Assembly (NCBI GenBank): GCA_963774445.1
Contig: CAVZFC010000002.1
Span: forward strand, 124,001 to 188,000
Length of the DNA: 64,000 nucleotides
Reading direction: 5' to 3'
Origin: CAVUQH01 sp963774445
Lineage (GTDB): Bacteria > Myxococcota_A > Polyangia > Haliangiales > Haliangiaceae
Within the stretch, counting starts at the first letter, position 1. Each line of letters opens with the position of its first letter. This document shows positions 8,755 through 18,405 of the stretch, one piece after another. The notes under the pieces were generated by a model that ran no database searches, was not told the origin of the DNA, and saw only the letters and a program-made list of their open reading frames with translations. The translations under genes were made by a program, and so were the position numbers.

Positions 8755-11700
8755 ATGAAAAAAGTAGTGGGGTTGGCGTTGGTGATTGGTCTGACCGCGG
8801 GCTGCGTGTCGAAGCTCGACACCGATCGCGAGTCGGTTAACAAGGGCACCTTCGGAAGCACGGTGGTGACGCTCATGTGCAAGCGCGTCGCCTATCTCGA
8901 AGATCTCAACGACGGCAACGCGACCGTCAACGTCCGCGGCGACACCTACCGCGACATCTGTCGGCTCGGCCTGGCGCCGCCCGACGGCGCGCCGGGATCG
9001 CTCAAGGCCCTCGAGGCCAAGCGCGACATCCTGATCGGCTCGGTCGACACCACCTTCCCCGACGGGTTCTTGCCCAACCTGCAGACCTTCCTGACGTCGA
9101 ACGAGTTCCTGTCGCTCTACGACTCGGGCGTCACCATCGCGGCTACCGACGATCTGATCGAGGCGCTGCGCTTCATGGCCGACGACCAGGATCTGGCGCC
9201 GGCGCTCGAGCGCCTCAACCACCGCCTGGGCTACATGCCCACCGATCAGTCGCTGGGCGCCGTGCGCGCGTTCGTCAACTACCCCGAGCTCAACGACTTC
9301 CTGCTCACGGTGACCGCGCAGATCACCGAAGGCGGTCAGGCCAAGGGTGAGTTCGACGATCTGCTCGCCGCCCTCGGCGTGACCCTGCGCAACGCGGCGC
9401 CCGAGAGCGCGCCCGACTCCGAAACCCGCACCGGACAGCTGGCCCTGCAGCTGCTCATGTCCGAGAGCGACCTGCTGGGCGAGGGCGACTCGCTGCCGAT
9501 CGTTCGCCGCGACTACCGCGGCGTCGCCCAGGTCGCCGACTCCGGTGGCGACGTGATGGCACCGTTCGTCGACATGGACGGCGACGGCCTGGCCGACGTC
9601 GACTCGCTGGGCCGCTACGTCGACGCCAGCGGCCAGCTCATCGCCGCGCCGTCGCCGTTCTCGCTGCCGGCCGGCGACGAGCAGGTGCCGTGGCAATACC
9701 GCGACGCCGAGGGCAGGGCGCTGGCCTCGCAGGACGGCCCGCCGCTGTATCAGTACGTCGACCTCGACCACACCCTGTTGTCGGCGCTGGCGCGCGACTC
9801 GATCCAGCTGTTCGATCCGCAAAAGGGCACCGCCCTCGACCTGATGCGCGGCGCCTCGGCGCTGATGTCGAGCAAGCCGCGCGAGCTGGTCACCAAGACC
9901 TACGACAACGGCGAGAGCCTGGAGTACCGGGGCTACGACCTGTCGGCGTCGCCGCTGCTCGACATGCTGTTCGGCTATCTGCAGATCCTCCGCGACAGCA
10001 ACGTCTACGACGTGCTCGACCTGGCCAAGGTGCTGATCCGCGATCACGAGCCGGAGGTGTCGCGGCTGGCCGAGGCGATGGTTGACGCGGCCGGCATCGT
10101 CAACCAGCACCCCGAGGCCCATGTCGATCCGGGGGCGCCGCTGGCCGACGATCTGATCCCGGTCATCCGCCAGATCCTGGCCACCCCGGGCCTGGCCGAA
10201 GATCTCATGAAGGCGATGGAAGACCCCGAGGTCGCCGAGCTGGCGCTGCGCTTCCGCGACTACATGAAGTACAAGGACAAGTTCACCTACGACGCCGACC
10301 AGAACCTCGTCGGCTCGTTCGCCACGCCGGTCGATCGCAGCCAGCCTGACCGCGCCTATAACCGCTCGCTGATGCAGCGGCTGCTCCACCTCATCGACGA
10401 CTCCAACGGCGCCGTGCTGTGCAACAAGCAGAACGCCAAGGTCACCGATCCGCTCGGCCTGGGGATCCCGCTGGGCACCTACGACGAGTGCAGCCTGATC
10501 GAGGTCGACAACCTGGCGACGTTCTACGTCCAGTCGATCGCCCTGCAGTGCAACAACGGCTCGTACGCCACGCGCAACGGCAACGGCGATTGGGTCTGCG
10601 GCAGCGGCTCGCCGCACCCCAAGGCACATCTCAACTTCAACTGGAACAACCTCCTCATCGAGGCGATCGTCAACGACAACCTCATCCAGCAGATGACGAC
10701 GATCGACGGCTTCACCACCCACCCGACGCCGCAGGCGCTCAACCGGGCGCTGTTCCTCGATCCGATGCCGGACTTCCTGGCCAACGTCATGGACCCGGCG
10801 GTGACCAAGTACGGCCAGCAGTACCGCTCGGTTCACGCCGGCACCCTGCCGGTGTGGGAGAAGGACGGCTTCTACGATCAGATTCGGCCGATCATCCAGG
10901 CGTTCGCCAAGCACAACGCCGAGCAGCTGTTCGTCAACATGCTGGCGGTGCTGCACAAGCACTGGCCGGACAAGAACTCGGCGCCGACCCACCAGTTCAA
11001 CCAGCCGGGCCAGGCCGGCTACGTCTGGGGCTCGGGCGCGGTCTCGTACGAGCCGGCGATCATCGACATCCTGTCGCGTCGCGACACGCTGCCGCAGCGG
11101 GGCACCCTGCTCGACGCGCTGCACTTCGCCGCGCCGGTCATCGACAACACGCCGGTCAACGGCCGGAGCTCGCTGGCGGTCCTCACCGGCGCCGCCCGCT
11201 ATCTGATGACGCCGCAGAGCGGCCTGGCCAACCGGACCGGCGCCACCGCCAGTCAGACCAGCGAGGGCGATCCGATCACGACGCTGTCGCCGTGGCAGAT
11301 CCTGGCCGACGCCTACGCCGCCAAGCACGCGCGGCTGGAGAGCTCGGCCGCCGAGGGCGAGGCGTGGCAACAGTCGACCAGCAACCTGGTCAACGTCCTG
11401 GTCCGCGCCCAGCCGGTGGCCGGCTCCGGCTGGCAGTTCGACAACCCGCGCTTCCGCGGCATCGCGCTGATCCTGATCGACTTCCTCGAAGGGCGCCTGC
11501 GCGCCCACGACGCCCTCGGCGACCGCGACGCCTGGCTGCAGTCGAACCTGCCCGGCCGGCTCGAGGACGTCATGAGCGGACCGGTCTTTGCCGGCGCCGC
11601 CGACTTCATCCTGTCGCTGCAGGCCAGCCCGGACGCGCGCGAGCAGATCGAGCGGCTCACCGCCTATCTGGTCAACGAGGCCAACTACAACGAGGCGTTC

Positions 11701-12102
11701 CGCCTGTCGCTGTCGTCGATCGCCGATATCGTCCAGCTGGGCATCGACGACGCCGACATCGTGCCGATCGCCCACGTCCTGGGCGAGGCGCTCCGACCCG
11801 AGCGCGGCTGGGTGGACAGCCACCTGGCGTTCGTCAAGGCGGCGCGCGAGTCGGATGAAAATCAGGCGCTGGTAGAGATGATGCGCAACCTGTACGTCGA
11901 GTATCGTCCCGGCCACACCGCCATCGGCGATCTCATCGACGGCATCTCCGAAGTCCAGCGCGCCCGCCCGTACGACGATCTCGGCGCCGACTACACGGCC
12001 GAGGATTACCGGTCGATGCTCAACGGTCTGGCCAACTTCCTCGACGACCAGAAGCGCGGCCTGCGCCGCTTCATCTCGATCATCCAAGGGCGAAACATCT
12101 GA
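8755..12102 (+). CDS. Very large predicted lipoprotein, unknown function
   Basis: A 1115-residue protein. The signal peptide ends in a lipobox, LTAGC, near residue 21, so it is probably acylated and exported. The body is mostly alpha-helical with no repeat pattern visible by eye. A short Asp-rich calcium-type loop, DMDGDGLADVDSLG, occurs near residue 273. It has few Cys residues after the lipidated one. The stop codon overlaps the start of a FadL-like porin gene (TGATG), implying coupled translation and a joint outer-membrane role. I do not recognise the family; size and pairing recall myxobacterial outer-membrane lipoproteins of unknown function. The antisense strand is open for almost the whole length, but that frame is a codon-bias shadow. 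Confidence 0.83.
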   Translation: MKKVVGLALVIGLTAGCVSKLDTDRESVNKGTFGSTVVTLMCKRVAYLEDLNDGNATVNVRGDTYRDICRLGLAPPDGAPGSLKALEAKRDILIGSVDTTFPDGFLPNLQTFLTSNEFLSLYDSGVTIAATDDLIEALRFMADDQDLAPALERLNHRLGYMPTDQSLGAVRAFVNYPELNDFLLTVTAQITEGGQAKGEFDDLLAALGVTLRNAAPESAPDSETRTGQLALQLLMSESDLLGEGDSLPIVRRDYRGVAQVADSGGDVMAPFVDMDGDGLADVDSLGRYVDASGQLIAAPSPFSLPAGDEQVPWQYRDAEGRALASQDGPPLYQYVDLDHTLLSALARDSIQLFDPQKGTALDLMRGASALMSSKPRELVTKTYDNGESLEYRGYDLSASPLLDMLFGYLQILRDSNVYDVLDLAKVLIRDHEPEVSRLAEAMVDAAGIVNQHPEAHVDPGAPLADDLIPVIRQILATPGLAEDLMKAMEDPEVAELALRFRDYMKYKDKFTYDADQNLVGSFATPVDRSQPDRAYNRSLMQRLLHLIDDSNGAVLCNKQNAKVTDPLGLGIPLGTYDECSLIEVDNLATFYVQSIALQCNNGSYATRNGNGDWVCGSGSPHPKAHLNFNWNNLLIEAIVNDNLIQQMTTIDGFTTHPTPQALNRALFLDPMPDFLANVMDPAVTKYGQQYRSVHAGTLPVWEKDGFYDQIRPIIQAFAKHNAEQLFVNMLAVLHKHWPDKNSAPTHQFNQPGQAGYVWGSGAVSYEPAIIDILSRRDTLPQRGTLLDALHFAAPVIDNTPVNGRSSLAVLTGAARYLMTPQSGLANRTGATASQTSEGDPITTLSPWQILADAYAAKHARLESSAAEGEAWQQSTSNLVNVLVRAQPVAGSGWQFDNPRFRGIALILIDFLEGRLRAHDALGDRDAWLQSNLPGRLEDVMSGPVFAGAADFILSLQASPDAREQIERLTAYLVNEANYNEAFRLSLSSIADIVQLGIDDADIVPIAHVLGEALRPERGWVDSHLAFVKAARESDENQALVEMMRNLYVEYRPGHTAIGDLIDGISEVQRARPYDDLGADYTAEDYRSMLNGLANFLDDQKRGLRRFISIIQGRNI

Positions 12103-13506
12103 TGCACCCTCGTCCCGCCGGGACGTCGCGACCCGCTCGGGTTGCGGCGCTCGCCACCGTCCTGCTCGCCGCCAGCGCCCACGTCGCCTCCGCCGGCGGT
12201 ATGATGCTCCACACCCGCGGGGTCCGGCCCACGGCGCGGGCCGGCGCGTTCGTCGCCGGCGCCGACGACCTCAACGCCCTGTGGTTCAACCCGGCCGGGC
12301 TGGTCAACCTGCCCAAGGGCGACCGCCAGTTCCTGATCGACGCCGCCTACGTCGATCAGGGGGTGAGCTACACGCGCATCGACTCGGGCATGAACCCGCA
12401 GCCGACCGTCGACAGCTCGTCGCCCGGGTTGCCGATTCCCACCCTCGGTCTGGGCTTCCGCCTGGGCGAGCATCTGGTCGCCGGCTTCGGCATCTACGCG
12501 CCGTACTCCGGCCTGGGGCGCTACCCCGAGGACGGGCCGCAGCGCTACTCGCTGGTTGACCTCACCGAGACCGCGCTGGTGATCTTCGAGGCCAGCGTCG
12601 CCTACCGCGTGTCCGACAAGCTCCGCGTCGGTGCCGGGCTGCAGAACATGGTCACCCGCATGGTGTTCAACGGTGGTCTTCTCCGGCTGTCCCGGGCAGA
12701 CGGTCTGCGCCCCCGAGGACCCGGAGTTCGACGCGCTGGGCAAGGTCAAGATGCTCGACCTGTTCAGCCCGTCGGGGGTGTTCGGCGTGCAGTACGACGC
12801 CGCCAAGAAGCTCCGCCTGGGGGCGTCGTTTCAGCTGCCGTTCCGCGTCGGCGGCACCGGCAGCTTCGAAACCCGCCTGCCCAGCTCCGGCTTCTACGAC
12901 GGCGCCCAGGTGGTGGGCGACAAGGCCGACGTCTCGTTCTGGCTGCCGCCGATCCTCCGCGCCGGCGTCGAGGTCCAGGCTGCCGAGCGCTGGCGCGCCG
13001 AGCTGGCTGCCAGCGTCGAGATGTGGAAGGTGCAGGACAAGATGTCGATCACGCCGCGCAACGTGCGCATCGAGGGCGCGCCCGGCGTCGGCACCTACGA
13101 GCTGGGGCCGCTGGAGGTCCCGCGGCACTACAAGAACAGCTACTCGGTCAGCCTCGGCGTCGAGGGCCAGCCGGTCGGCTCGCTGCCGCTCGACATTCGC
13201 GCGGGCGCGGCTTACGAGACCTCCGCGGCGCCGCCGGCCTATCTGTCGGTGCTCACGGTCGACGGGCCCAAGACCCTCTTCGCTGGCGGCATCGGCTATC
13301 GCCACGGCAAGTGGCGCGCCGACGCTACCCTCGCCGTGGTTCACATGTCGGACGTCACCGTCAGCCCGGAGGTCGGTAAGTCGCCTCAGCTCACCCCGGT
13401 GCGCGACGACCCCAACGATCCCAATCCGCCGCGCACCTACGTCAACTGGGGCACCTACAGCTCCAGCTGGATCATCGCCGGCGTCGGCCTGCAGACGGCG
13501 TTCTAG
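12102..13506 (+). CDS. FadL/OmpP1-like outer-membrane transporter (apparent frameshift)
   Basis: The start ATG overlaps the preceding stop. A signal peptide ends at HVASAGG. The mature N-terminus contains GAFVAGADDLNALWFNPAGL, the hallmark of FadL/OmpP1 channels for hydrophobic compounds. Barrel strands follow to a C-terminal Phe (GVGLQTAF), as in outer-membrane barrels. The frame changes near 12672-12678: codons up to Asn-Gly read in one frame, then Val-Phe-Ser-Gly-Cys-Pro-Gly continues in the next (one extra base, probably G, or two missing). The joined product is about 467 residues and looks intact otherwise, so a sequencing error is as likely as a true mutation. Confidence 0.82.
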
Positions 13507-13546
13507 AGCCTGGCCCCGGCGGCCGACCGGCGTATGATGCCGGGCG

Positions 13547-14056
13547 ATGGATATCTACGACCAGCTCGTTCCGGTCTACGTCAACCAGCTGCACAACTGC
13601 GAGCGCTGGATCGACACACTCGAGACCTTTGCCGCGGACAAGAAATTCGAGCCGTCGGTGCTGCTGCAGGCGCGACTGGCGCCGGATCAGTTCCCGTTCA
13701 TCCGCCAGCTGACCGCGGCGTGCGACACCGCCAAGTGGGCGGTGGCCAAGCTGTGTGGCAAGGAGGGCCCGTCCCACCCGGACACCGAGGCCACCGCCGA
13801 GGAGCTGCGCGCCCGCCTCGAGACCGTCATCGGCTACATCGAGTCGTTCTCGCGGGACGATTTCGCGGGCGCCGAGGAGCGCCGCTGCGTGCACATGTGG
13901 ATGAATGGGAAGTGGGTTCGCGGGGACGATTACGTTCGTTACTTCGCGCTGCCCAACTTCTATTTCCACACCGCCAGCGCCTACCAGATCCTGCGCCACA
14001 ACGGCGTGTCCCTGGGCAAGACCGACTTCCTGCGGGGACTGCGGCTGAGAGATTGA
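13547..14056 (+). CDS. DUF1993-family protein
   Basis: A 169-residue soluble helical protein. It begins with IYDQLVPVYVNQLHNCERWIDT. It contains ARLAPDQFPFIRQLTAACDTA, then HPDTEATAEELRARLETVI, and closes with LPNFYFHTASAYQILRHNGV. These match the DUF1993 family, a DinB-like four-helix fold of unknown biochemical role; the spaced His residues could bind metal, as in DinB proteins. It lies 40 bases after the FadL-like gene and 26 bases before the diguanylate cyclase gene, so it may belong to either transcript. Confidence 0.85.
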   Translation: MDIYDQLVPVYVNQLHNCERWIDTLETFAADKKFEPSVLLQARLAPDQFPFIRQLTAACDTAKWAVAKLCGKEGPSHPDTEATAEELRARLETVIGYIESFSRDDFAGAEERRCVHMWMNGKWVRGDDYVRYFALPNFYFHTASAYQILRHNGVSLGKTDFLRGLRLRD

Positions 14057-14082
14057 CCGCGATTGCGGTATGATCGGGACTG

Positions 14083-15039
14083 GTGCCCGGCCCGAGCAGT
14101 TCGCGGTCTCGTGTCCTTATCGTCAACGACGATCGGACGATGGTCGACACGCTCGCCCGGATGGTGACCGACTGCGGCTACGAGCCGCTCACGGCCAGGA
14201 CCTGGGCCGACGCCCTGATGCTGTTCCGCCGCGGCCGGCCGGACATCGCGCTGCTCGACGTGATGATGCCGACCATCGACGGCTACAAGCTGGCGCGCAT
14301 GATCAAGGCCGAGGCCGGGCAGTTCATGCCGATCATCCTCATCACGGGGCTCGGCGATCTCGAGTCCAAGCGCCGGGGCATGGCGGCGGGCGCCGACGAC
14401 TTCCTGAGCAAGCCTGTGGCTCCGCTGGAGCTGGAGATCCGGCTCAACGCGATGCTGCGGATCAAGGAGCTGACCGACGAGATCGCCCGGGCCAACCGCA
14501 AGCTGGCCGAGCTGGCGACCACCGATTCGCTGACCGGCCTGCTCAACCGGCGCGCCATCTACGAGCACCTGGACCGAGAGTTCCAGCGGTCGCGACGCTA
14601 CGGCAACGAGTTCGCGGTGCTGCTCCTGGACATCGACCACTTCAAGCGGGTCAACGACACCCACGGCCACGGCGCCGGCGACCGGGTGCTGGAGATGGTC
14701 GGGGGCATCTTGCGCGAGACCGTGCGCCAGACCGACTTCGTCAGTCGCTACGGCGGCGAGGAGTTCCTGGTGCTGGCGCCCGAGACCCCGCGGGTCAACG
14801 CGCTGGTGCTGGCCGAGCGTGTGCGCGCCCGGGTCGAGCACACCTCTCGCGAGGCCGACGCGCTGCCGCTGGTGACGGTGTCGATCGGCGTCGCCGTGAG
14901 CGACCTGGCCGCCGCCCGCCAGTGCGAGGACCTGGTCCAGCTGGCGGATGTCGCGCTCTACGAGGCCAAGGACGGCGGCCGCAACCGCTGCGTCGTGGCC
15001 CAAGAGCCGGCCGGCGACGGCGACGCCACCTCGGCGTAG
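14083..15039 (+). CDS. Response regulator with diguanylate cyclase (GGDEF) output, PleD-like
   Basis: A 318-residue protein from GTG 14083. The receiver domain (about 10-125) has the acidic pair N15-D16-D17, phospho-acceptor D59 in IALLDVMMP, and K110 in FLSKP. A short coiled linker leads to a GGDEF domain (about 145-310). The active-site motif is GGEEF (224-228), so it should make cyclic di-GMP. An inhibitory site, R215-x-x-D218, sits exactly five residues before it, implying product feedback. No sensor kinase gene lies next to it. It converges on the minus-strand TetR gene, with a strong hairpin between. Confidence 0.93.
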   Translation: MPGPSSSRSRVLIVNDDRTMVDTLARMVTDCGYEPLTARTWADALMLFRRGRPDIALLDVMMPTIDGYKLARMIKAEAGQFMPIILITGLGDLESKRRGMAAGADDFLSKPVAPLELEIRLNAMLRIKELTDEIARANRKLAELATTDSLTGLLNRRAIYEHLDREFQRSRRYGNEFAVLLLDIDHFKRVNDTHGHGAGDRVLEMVGGILRETVRQTDFVSRYGGEEFLVLAPETPRVNALVLAERVRARVEHTSREADALPLVTVSIGVAVSDLAAARQCEDLVQLADVALYEAKDGGRNRCVVAQEPAGDGDATSA

Positions 15040-15094
15040 CCGGCGCACGCGACCGGCTCGCCTCATCCGGGCCCCGCGCGGCCCGAAAAGGGAT

Positions 15095-15122
15095 GCGGCC
15101 GTCCTCGGGGGAGGACGGCCGC
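15095..15122. terminator. Hairpin between convergent genes
   Basis: A perfect 12-bp stem, GCGGCCGTCCTC (15095-15106) and GAGGACGGCCGC (15111-15122), with a GGGG loop. It sits between the GGDEF gene (plus) and the TetR gene (minus). There is no long T-tract on either side, so it may terminate weakly or protect 3' ends. Confidence 0.6.
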
Positions 15123-15179
15123 TCCGCTTTCCCGCGGGGGGGGTCGGAGGGGGGGACGTGGGGAAAGCGGGGTTGGGGT

Positions 15180-15839
15180 CTAGGCTGCTTCGGCGACCGA
15201 GGTCTGACGCTGCCGAAGGCTGCCCTCGATCACCGACAGCGCGGTGCGGGCGGCCTCGGTAAACGAGACTCCATCGACGTCCAGGTTGAGCCGGGCGTCG
15301 TTGGCCTGAAGCAGACCGAGGAACAGCGACCAGAGCAGATCTGCGGTGTCGCGGGCGTCGGTAGGCCGGTAGATGCCGGCGTCGACCGATCCCTGGACCA
15401 GGGCGGCGAAATGATCGCGGATCATCTCCAGGCCCTGCTTGGTCGCCGTGGCGACCTCGTCCGAAAGCTGCTTCTTGATGCCGGACTGACTGACCAGACG
15501 CAGCATGCGGGTGCCTTCCACATCGGCCACCGCCCACTGGCTGAAGAACATCCAGGCAGACTGCAGTCGGTCGGACGCACGGAGATCCGTGCGCGCGCGA
15601 ATCTGCCTCATCTCCGCGTCGAAGACCTCGAAGGTCTCCTCCAGGAGCGACACGTACAGGTCCTCCTTGGAGCGGAAGTAGAGGTAGATGGCGCCGACCG
15701 AGAGGGACGCCTGTCGGGCAACCTGTTCGATGGAAGTCTTCGCGTAGCCCTTTTCGGCGAAGACCTCGCGTGCGGCCCGTTGAATCCGGCGCCGCCGCGC
15801 CTGCCGTTCCTGTTGCTTGCGCTGTTGAGCCGTCGTCAT
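15180..15839 (-). CDS. TetR/AcrR-family transcriptional regulator
   Basis: A 219-residue protein. The basic N-terminus leads into the TetR helix-turn-helix (about 18-62): RIQRAAREVFAEKGYAKTSI, then ARQASLSVGAIYLYFRSKED, which matches the family closely. The C-terminal ligand-binding domain (about 80-205) is all-helical and contains FSQWAVADVEGTRMLRLVSQ. Ligand and targets are unknown. No efflux or metabolic gene is divergent to it, so autoregulation or a distant target is likely. Confidence 0.93.
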   Translation of the reverse strand: MTTAQQRKQQERQARRRRIQRAAREVFAEKGYAKTSIEQVARQASLSVGAIYLYFRSKEDLYVSLLEETFEVFDAEMRQIRARTDLRASDRLQSAWMFFSQWAVADVEGTRMLRLVSQSGIKKQLSDEVATATKQGLEMIRDHFAALVQGSVDAGIYRPTDARDTADLLWSLFLGLLQANDARLNLDVDGVSFTEAARTALSVIEGSLRQRQTSVAEAA

Positions 15840-15939
15840 GGGCAGAGTTGTAGCGCCGCGTGACGCGACGTGTCAATGAGATTTTTGCTGCACCGAGTCA
15901 TTTTGCCTGAGGGGCTCTCACGACCCCGCCAAGCCCCGA

Positions 15940-15975
15940 AAATTGCTCCGGCGGGCCTGGGCCCGCCGGAAAATT
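15940..15975 (-). terminator. Rho-independent terminator of the vWA gene
   Basis: The inverted repeat CCGGCGGGC / GCCCGCCGG (about 15949-15969) is flanked by A/T runs on both sides. Read on the minus strand, the stem is followed within a few bases by TTTT. It lies just after the stop codon of the minus-strand vWA gene. Confidence 0.75.
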
Positions 15976-15997
15976 ACAGCCACTGAGGCCGGTTTCG

Positions 15998-17389
15998 TCA
16001 CTCTTTGAAGAGGTCTCGCGCCTGCGAAATGTTGGCCTTTCGGCCGCGCTTTCCGCCCGTCGAGCTCGGCCTCGGCGCGGCCTTGAAGTTGTCGTCGGCC
16101 TTGTCGGTGGCGGCCTGGATCTCGGCCTCGAGCCCGTCGTAGCCGATGGTCTGGGCCATCTGCGACGCGTCAGCGGCGCGGTCCTCGAGGGTCTTGGTCG
16201 CTGCGGCCGCGTGGCCGTTCTCGTACAGGGCGGTCGCCTCGTCGATCGCCTTGGCGGTCAGCGCGCGCTCGATGTGCCGGGTGGCGTTGCGGTCGATGTG
16301 CGCCTGCCACTCGTCGCGGCTGTCGGTGACGGCGGCGCGGACGGTGACGCTGGTGTGGGTCGCCTCGTCGGCGCCGACCGGATGGAACCGGGCGTCGAAG
16401 GTGCCCAGCTCCAGCGTGCCGCCGGCCCGCTCGGCCGACACCCGCAGGCGCACGACCAGCTTGCGATGCTCGCCGGCGTAGAGGTCGGCGACCGGAACCT
16501 GGTAGACGCTGCCCTGCTGGTACATCGGATAGCCGAGCGCCTCGAGCACCTCGACCCCGGGCGCCGTGGAGATGGCGACCGAGACGTCGGTGGCGACGGT
16601 CGCGCCCAGGCGCGCCATCTCGGTCTCGAACATCTGCGGCAGCGCGGCCGCCGACTCGACGAAGTAGTAATTGCCGCGGCCACTGTTGGCGATCGACGTC
16701 ATGGTCCGCTCGTCGAAGTCCAGGCCGATGCCGACCGTGGTGATCGACACGCCGCGCGCCGCGGTGTCGGCGGCCAACCGCTGCAGGTCGTCGCGCGCGA
16801 ACAGGCCCTCGTTGGCGATGCCGTCGCTGATAAGCACGATGCGCGCGACCGCCTCGGGGTTGCGCGCGCCCACGATCTCGGTGGTGCCGGCGACCAGGCC
16901 GCCGGACAGGTTGGTGCCGCCGTCGTCGTAGATCCGCTCGATGGCTGACTGGGCCGCGCGCTTGGCCTCGTCGGTCGCGGCCTGCGACGGGAAGACGGTG
17001 TTGACGTCCGATCCGTAGGCGACGATGGCCACCTGGTCGCGGGCGCCGAGCTCGGCCAGGAGTTGGTTGGCGGCCTGCTTGGCCTGGGCCAGCTTCTCTC
17101 CCGACATCGAGCCGGAGCGGTCGATGACGATCGCCAGGTCCAGGGGCGGCCGGCTGGTCGCCGCGTCGCCCGGGGCGTCCAGCGTCAGCGCCAGGTAGGT
17201 CTCGTGGGTGCCGCGAAGGACCATGCCCGACTGCAGCATGGCCCGCATCGTCACCCCGCCGGTCGAGGCGACGGCGGTTGGCGGCTCGGCCGCGCTGGCC
17301 GCGGTTCGTCCCCGGTGTAGGAGAAAGGCGCCGAGGGCGACGGCGCCGGCCAGGGTGACGACGGCTGCGGTCTTGCGGGCTGGTCTCAT
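15998..17389 (-). CDS. Membrane-anchored von Willebrand factor A-domain protein
   Basis: A 463-residue protein. An N-terminal membrane anchor or uncleaved signal (about 8-25) is followed by a vWA domain (about 84-270). The metal-ion adhesion motif is complete: D90-x-S92-x-S94 (DRSGSMS), a later Thr in DDGGTNLSGGL, and Asp in VLISDGIANEG. A beta-rich domain follows (about 280-370), then a helical Ala/Asp-rich region ending in a basic stretch. Such proteins are periplasmic or secreted adhesion/assembly platforms, often described as Mg-chelatase-subunit-D-like or YfbK-like. No AAA+ partner gene is adjacent, which argues against a MoxR-type chaperone pair here. Confidence 0.87.
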   Translation of the reverse strand: MRPARKTAAVVTLAGAVALGAFLLHRGRTAASAAEPPTAVASTGGVTMRAMLQSGMVLRGTHETYLALTLDAPGDAATSRPPLDLAIVIDRSGSMSGEKLAQAKQAANQLLAELGARDQVAIVAYGSDVNTVFPSQAATDEAKRAAQSAIERIYDDGGTNLSGGLVAGTTEIVGARNPEAVARIVLISDGIANEGLFARDDLQRLAADTAARGVSITTVGIGLDFDERTMTSIANSGRGNYYFVESAAALPQMFETEMARLGATVATDVSVAISTAPGVEVLEALGYPMYQQGSVYQVPVADLYAGEHRKLVVRLRVSAERAGGTLELGTFDARFHPVGADEATHTSVTVRAAVTDSRDEWQAHIDRNATRHIERALTAKAIDEATALYENGHAAAATKTLEDRAADASQMAQTIGYDGLEAEIQAATDKADDNFKAAPRPSSTGGKRGRKANISQARDLFKE

Positions 17390-17436
17390 GCCCGATTCGA
17401 ACGCGCCAGCGGGCGCCGCGATCTAGACGGGCGCCG

Positions 17437-18231
17437 TCAGTCGTCCATCGAGGCGATATCGGTGCGGATATCGCGGGCGATGGCCAGGATGGAGCGGGGC
17501 GGAATCTCCTCGAAGCCCTCGCCCGGATCTGCGGCTCGCGAGACCGCCAGGACCCCCTTGAAGGTCTCGGTCTCGCGCTTGGCCACCGGCACCTTGAGCC
17601 GGCGCATCCACACCGCGCCGTCGAGGCGGGCGGCCAGCATCGAGCGGCTGTTGGAGGTGACGATGTTGCCCAGCTTGGCGTTGATGCCGGCGCGGGTGCA
17701 GGCGTCGGCGGCCAGGGCCACCGCGTCGCGCAGGGCCCGGCGCGCGTCGGCCGGATCCAGGTTGTGGTTGTCCAGGCTGCCGGCGTCGTGGAGGAACGAC
17801 AGGAAGACGTGGAAGACGTGCTCGGCCGCGGTCTTGCCCTTGATGTTGCGGCGGAGGAACTCGGGCACGTGCTCCAGCAGGTACGGCGTGGCCTCGAGGA
17901 AGCCGTCGCTGGCCGCGTCCATGGCGAACATCCACCGGCGGAAGCGGAACGGCTGGGTGTTGGCGTTGCCCGCGAGCCCGTCGGCGAGGCAGGCGTGACC
18001 GATGACGTAGTCCGACGGCAGCTGCTCGAGGACGCTGTAGAAGTTGACGGGCGTCTCGCTTGCCTTGGGCGTGCGGCTGAGCAGCACCTCGCTCGACTGT
18101 ACGTAGCCCAGGCCCCAGCGCGCGAGCGGCGCGGGGCTCACGAGCACGGTGCGAACCGGTTCGAGCGCCTCGGCGACGCGCTGCGGTTGATTGCAGATCA
18201 GGCCAAATAGTTGGGTCATTGTCGTGGCCAT
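17437..18231 (-). CDS. Degenerate class II glutamine amidotransferase-like protein
   Basis: A 264-residue protein from ATG at 18229-18231; a second ATG at 18217-18219 gives the N-terminus MTQLFGLICNQPQR. That and GLGYVQSSEVLLSRTP match the YafJ-like class II glutamine amidotransferase fold (usual start MCRLFG). The catalytic N-terminal Cys is replaced by Thr. The usual H-x-R region reads GHACLADG, and the usual HNG oxyanion site reads MDA. It is therefore predicted to lack glutaminase activity and act as a pseudoenzyme. The open frame extends upstream to 18354, but that part is low-complexity and not family-like. Downstream in the minus-strand order is the vWA gene, 47 bases away. Confidence 0.6.
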   Translation of the reverse strand: MATTMTQLFGLICNQPQRVAEALEPVRTVLVSPAPLARWGLGYVQSSEVLLSRTPKASETPVNFYSVLEQLPSDYVIGHACLADGLAGNANTQPFRFRRWMFAMDAASDGFLEATPYLLEHVPEFLRRNIKGKTAAEHVFHVFLSFLHDAGSLDNHNLDPADARRALRDAVALAADACTRAGINAKLGNIVTSNSRSMLAARLDGAVWMRRLKVPVAKRETETFKGVLAVSRAADPGEGFEEIPPRSILAIARDIRTDIASMDD

Positions 18232-18405
18232 GGGGGGAACCTGCGAAGCTCGACCCGACCGACCTCGCCCGGATTCGGGCCGAAGAAACCACAGGTGGTC
18301 AAGGAGCGGAGCGGACGGCGCCGGGAGAATCCGCGGCTGCCGTGCTTGCAACAAGTATAGGAGCCGACCCCGACACGTGCAATGTGGGTGCCCCTCAAGG
18401 CCTTG

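Noticed and set aside
8713..12087. An 1124-codon open frame on the minus strand opposite the large lipoprotein gene.
   Set aside because: It is a shadow caused by GC-rich codon bias: the sense frame has a signal peptide and lipobox, the antisense product is Arg/Val/Gly-biased with no domain or ribosome-binding site.
15998..18231. vWA gene as half of a MoxR/vWA chaperone pair.
   Set aside because: No AAA+ ATPase gene is adjacent; the neighbour is a glutamine-amidotransferase-like protein.
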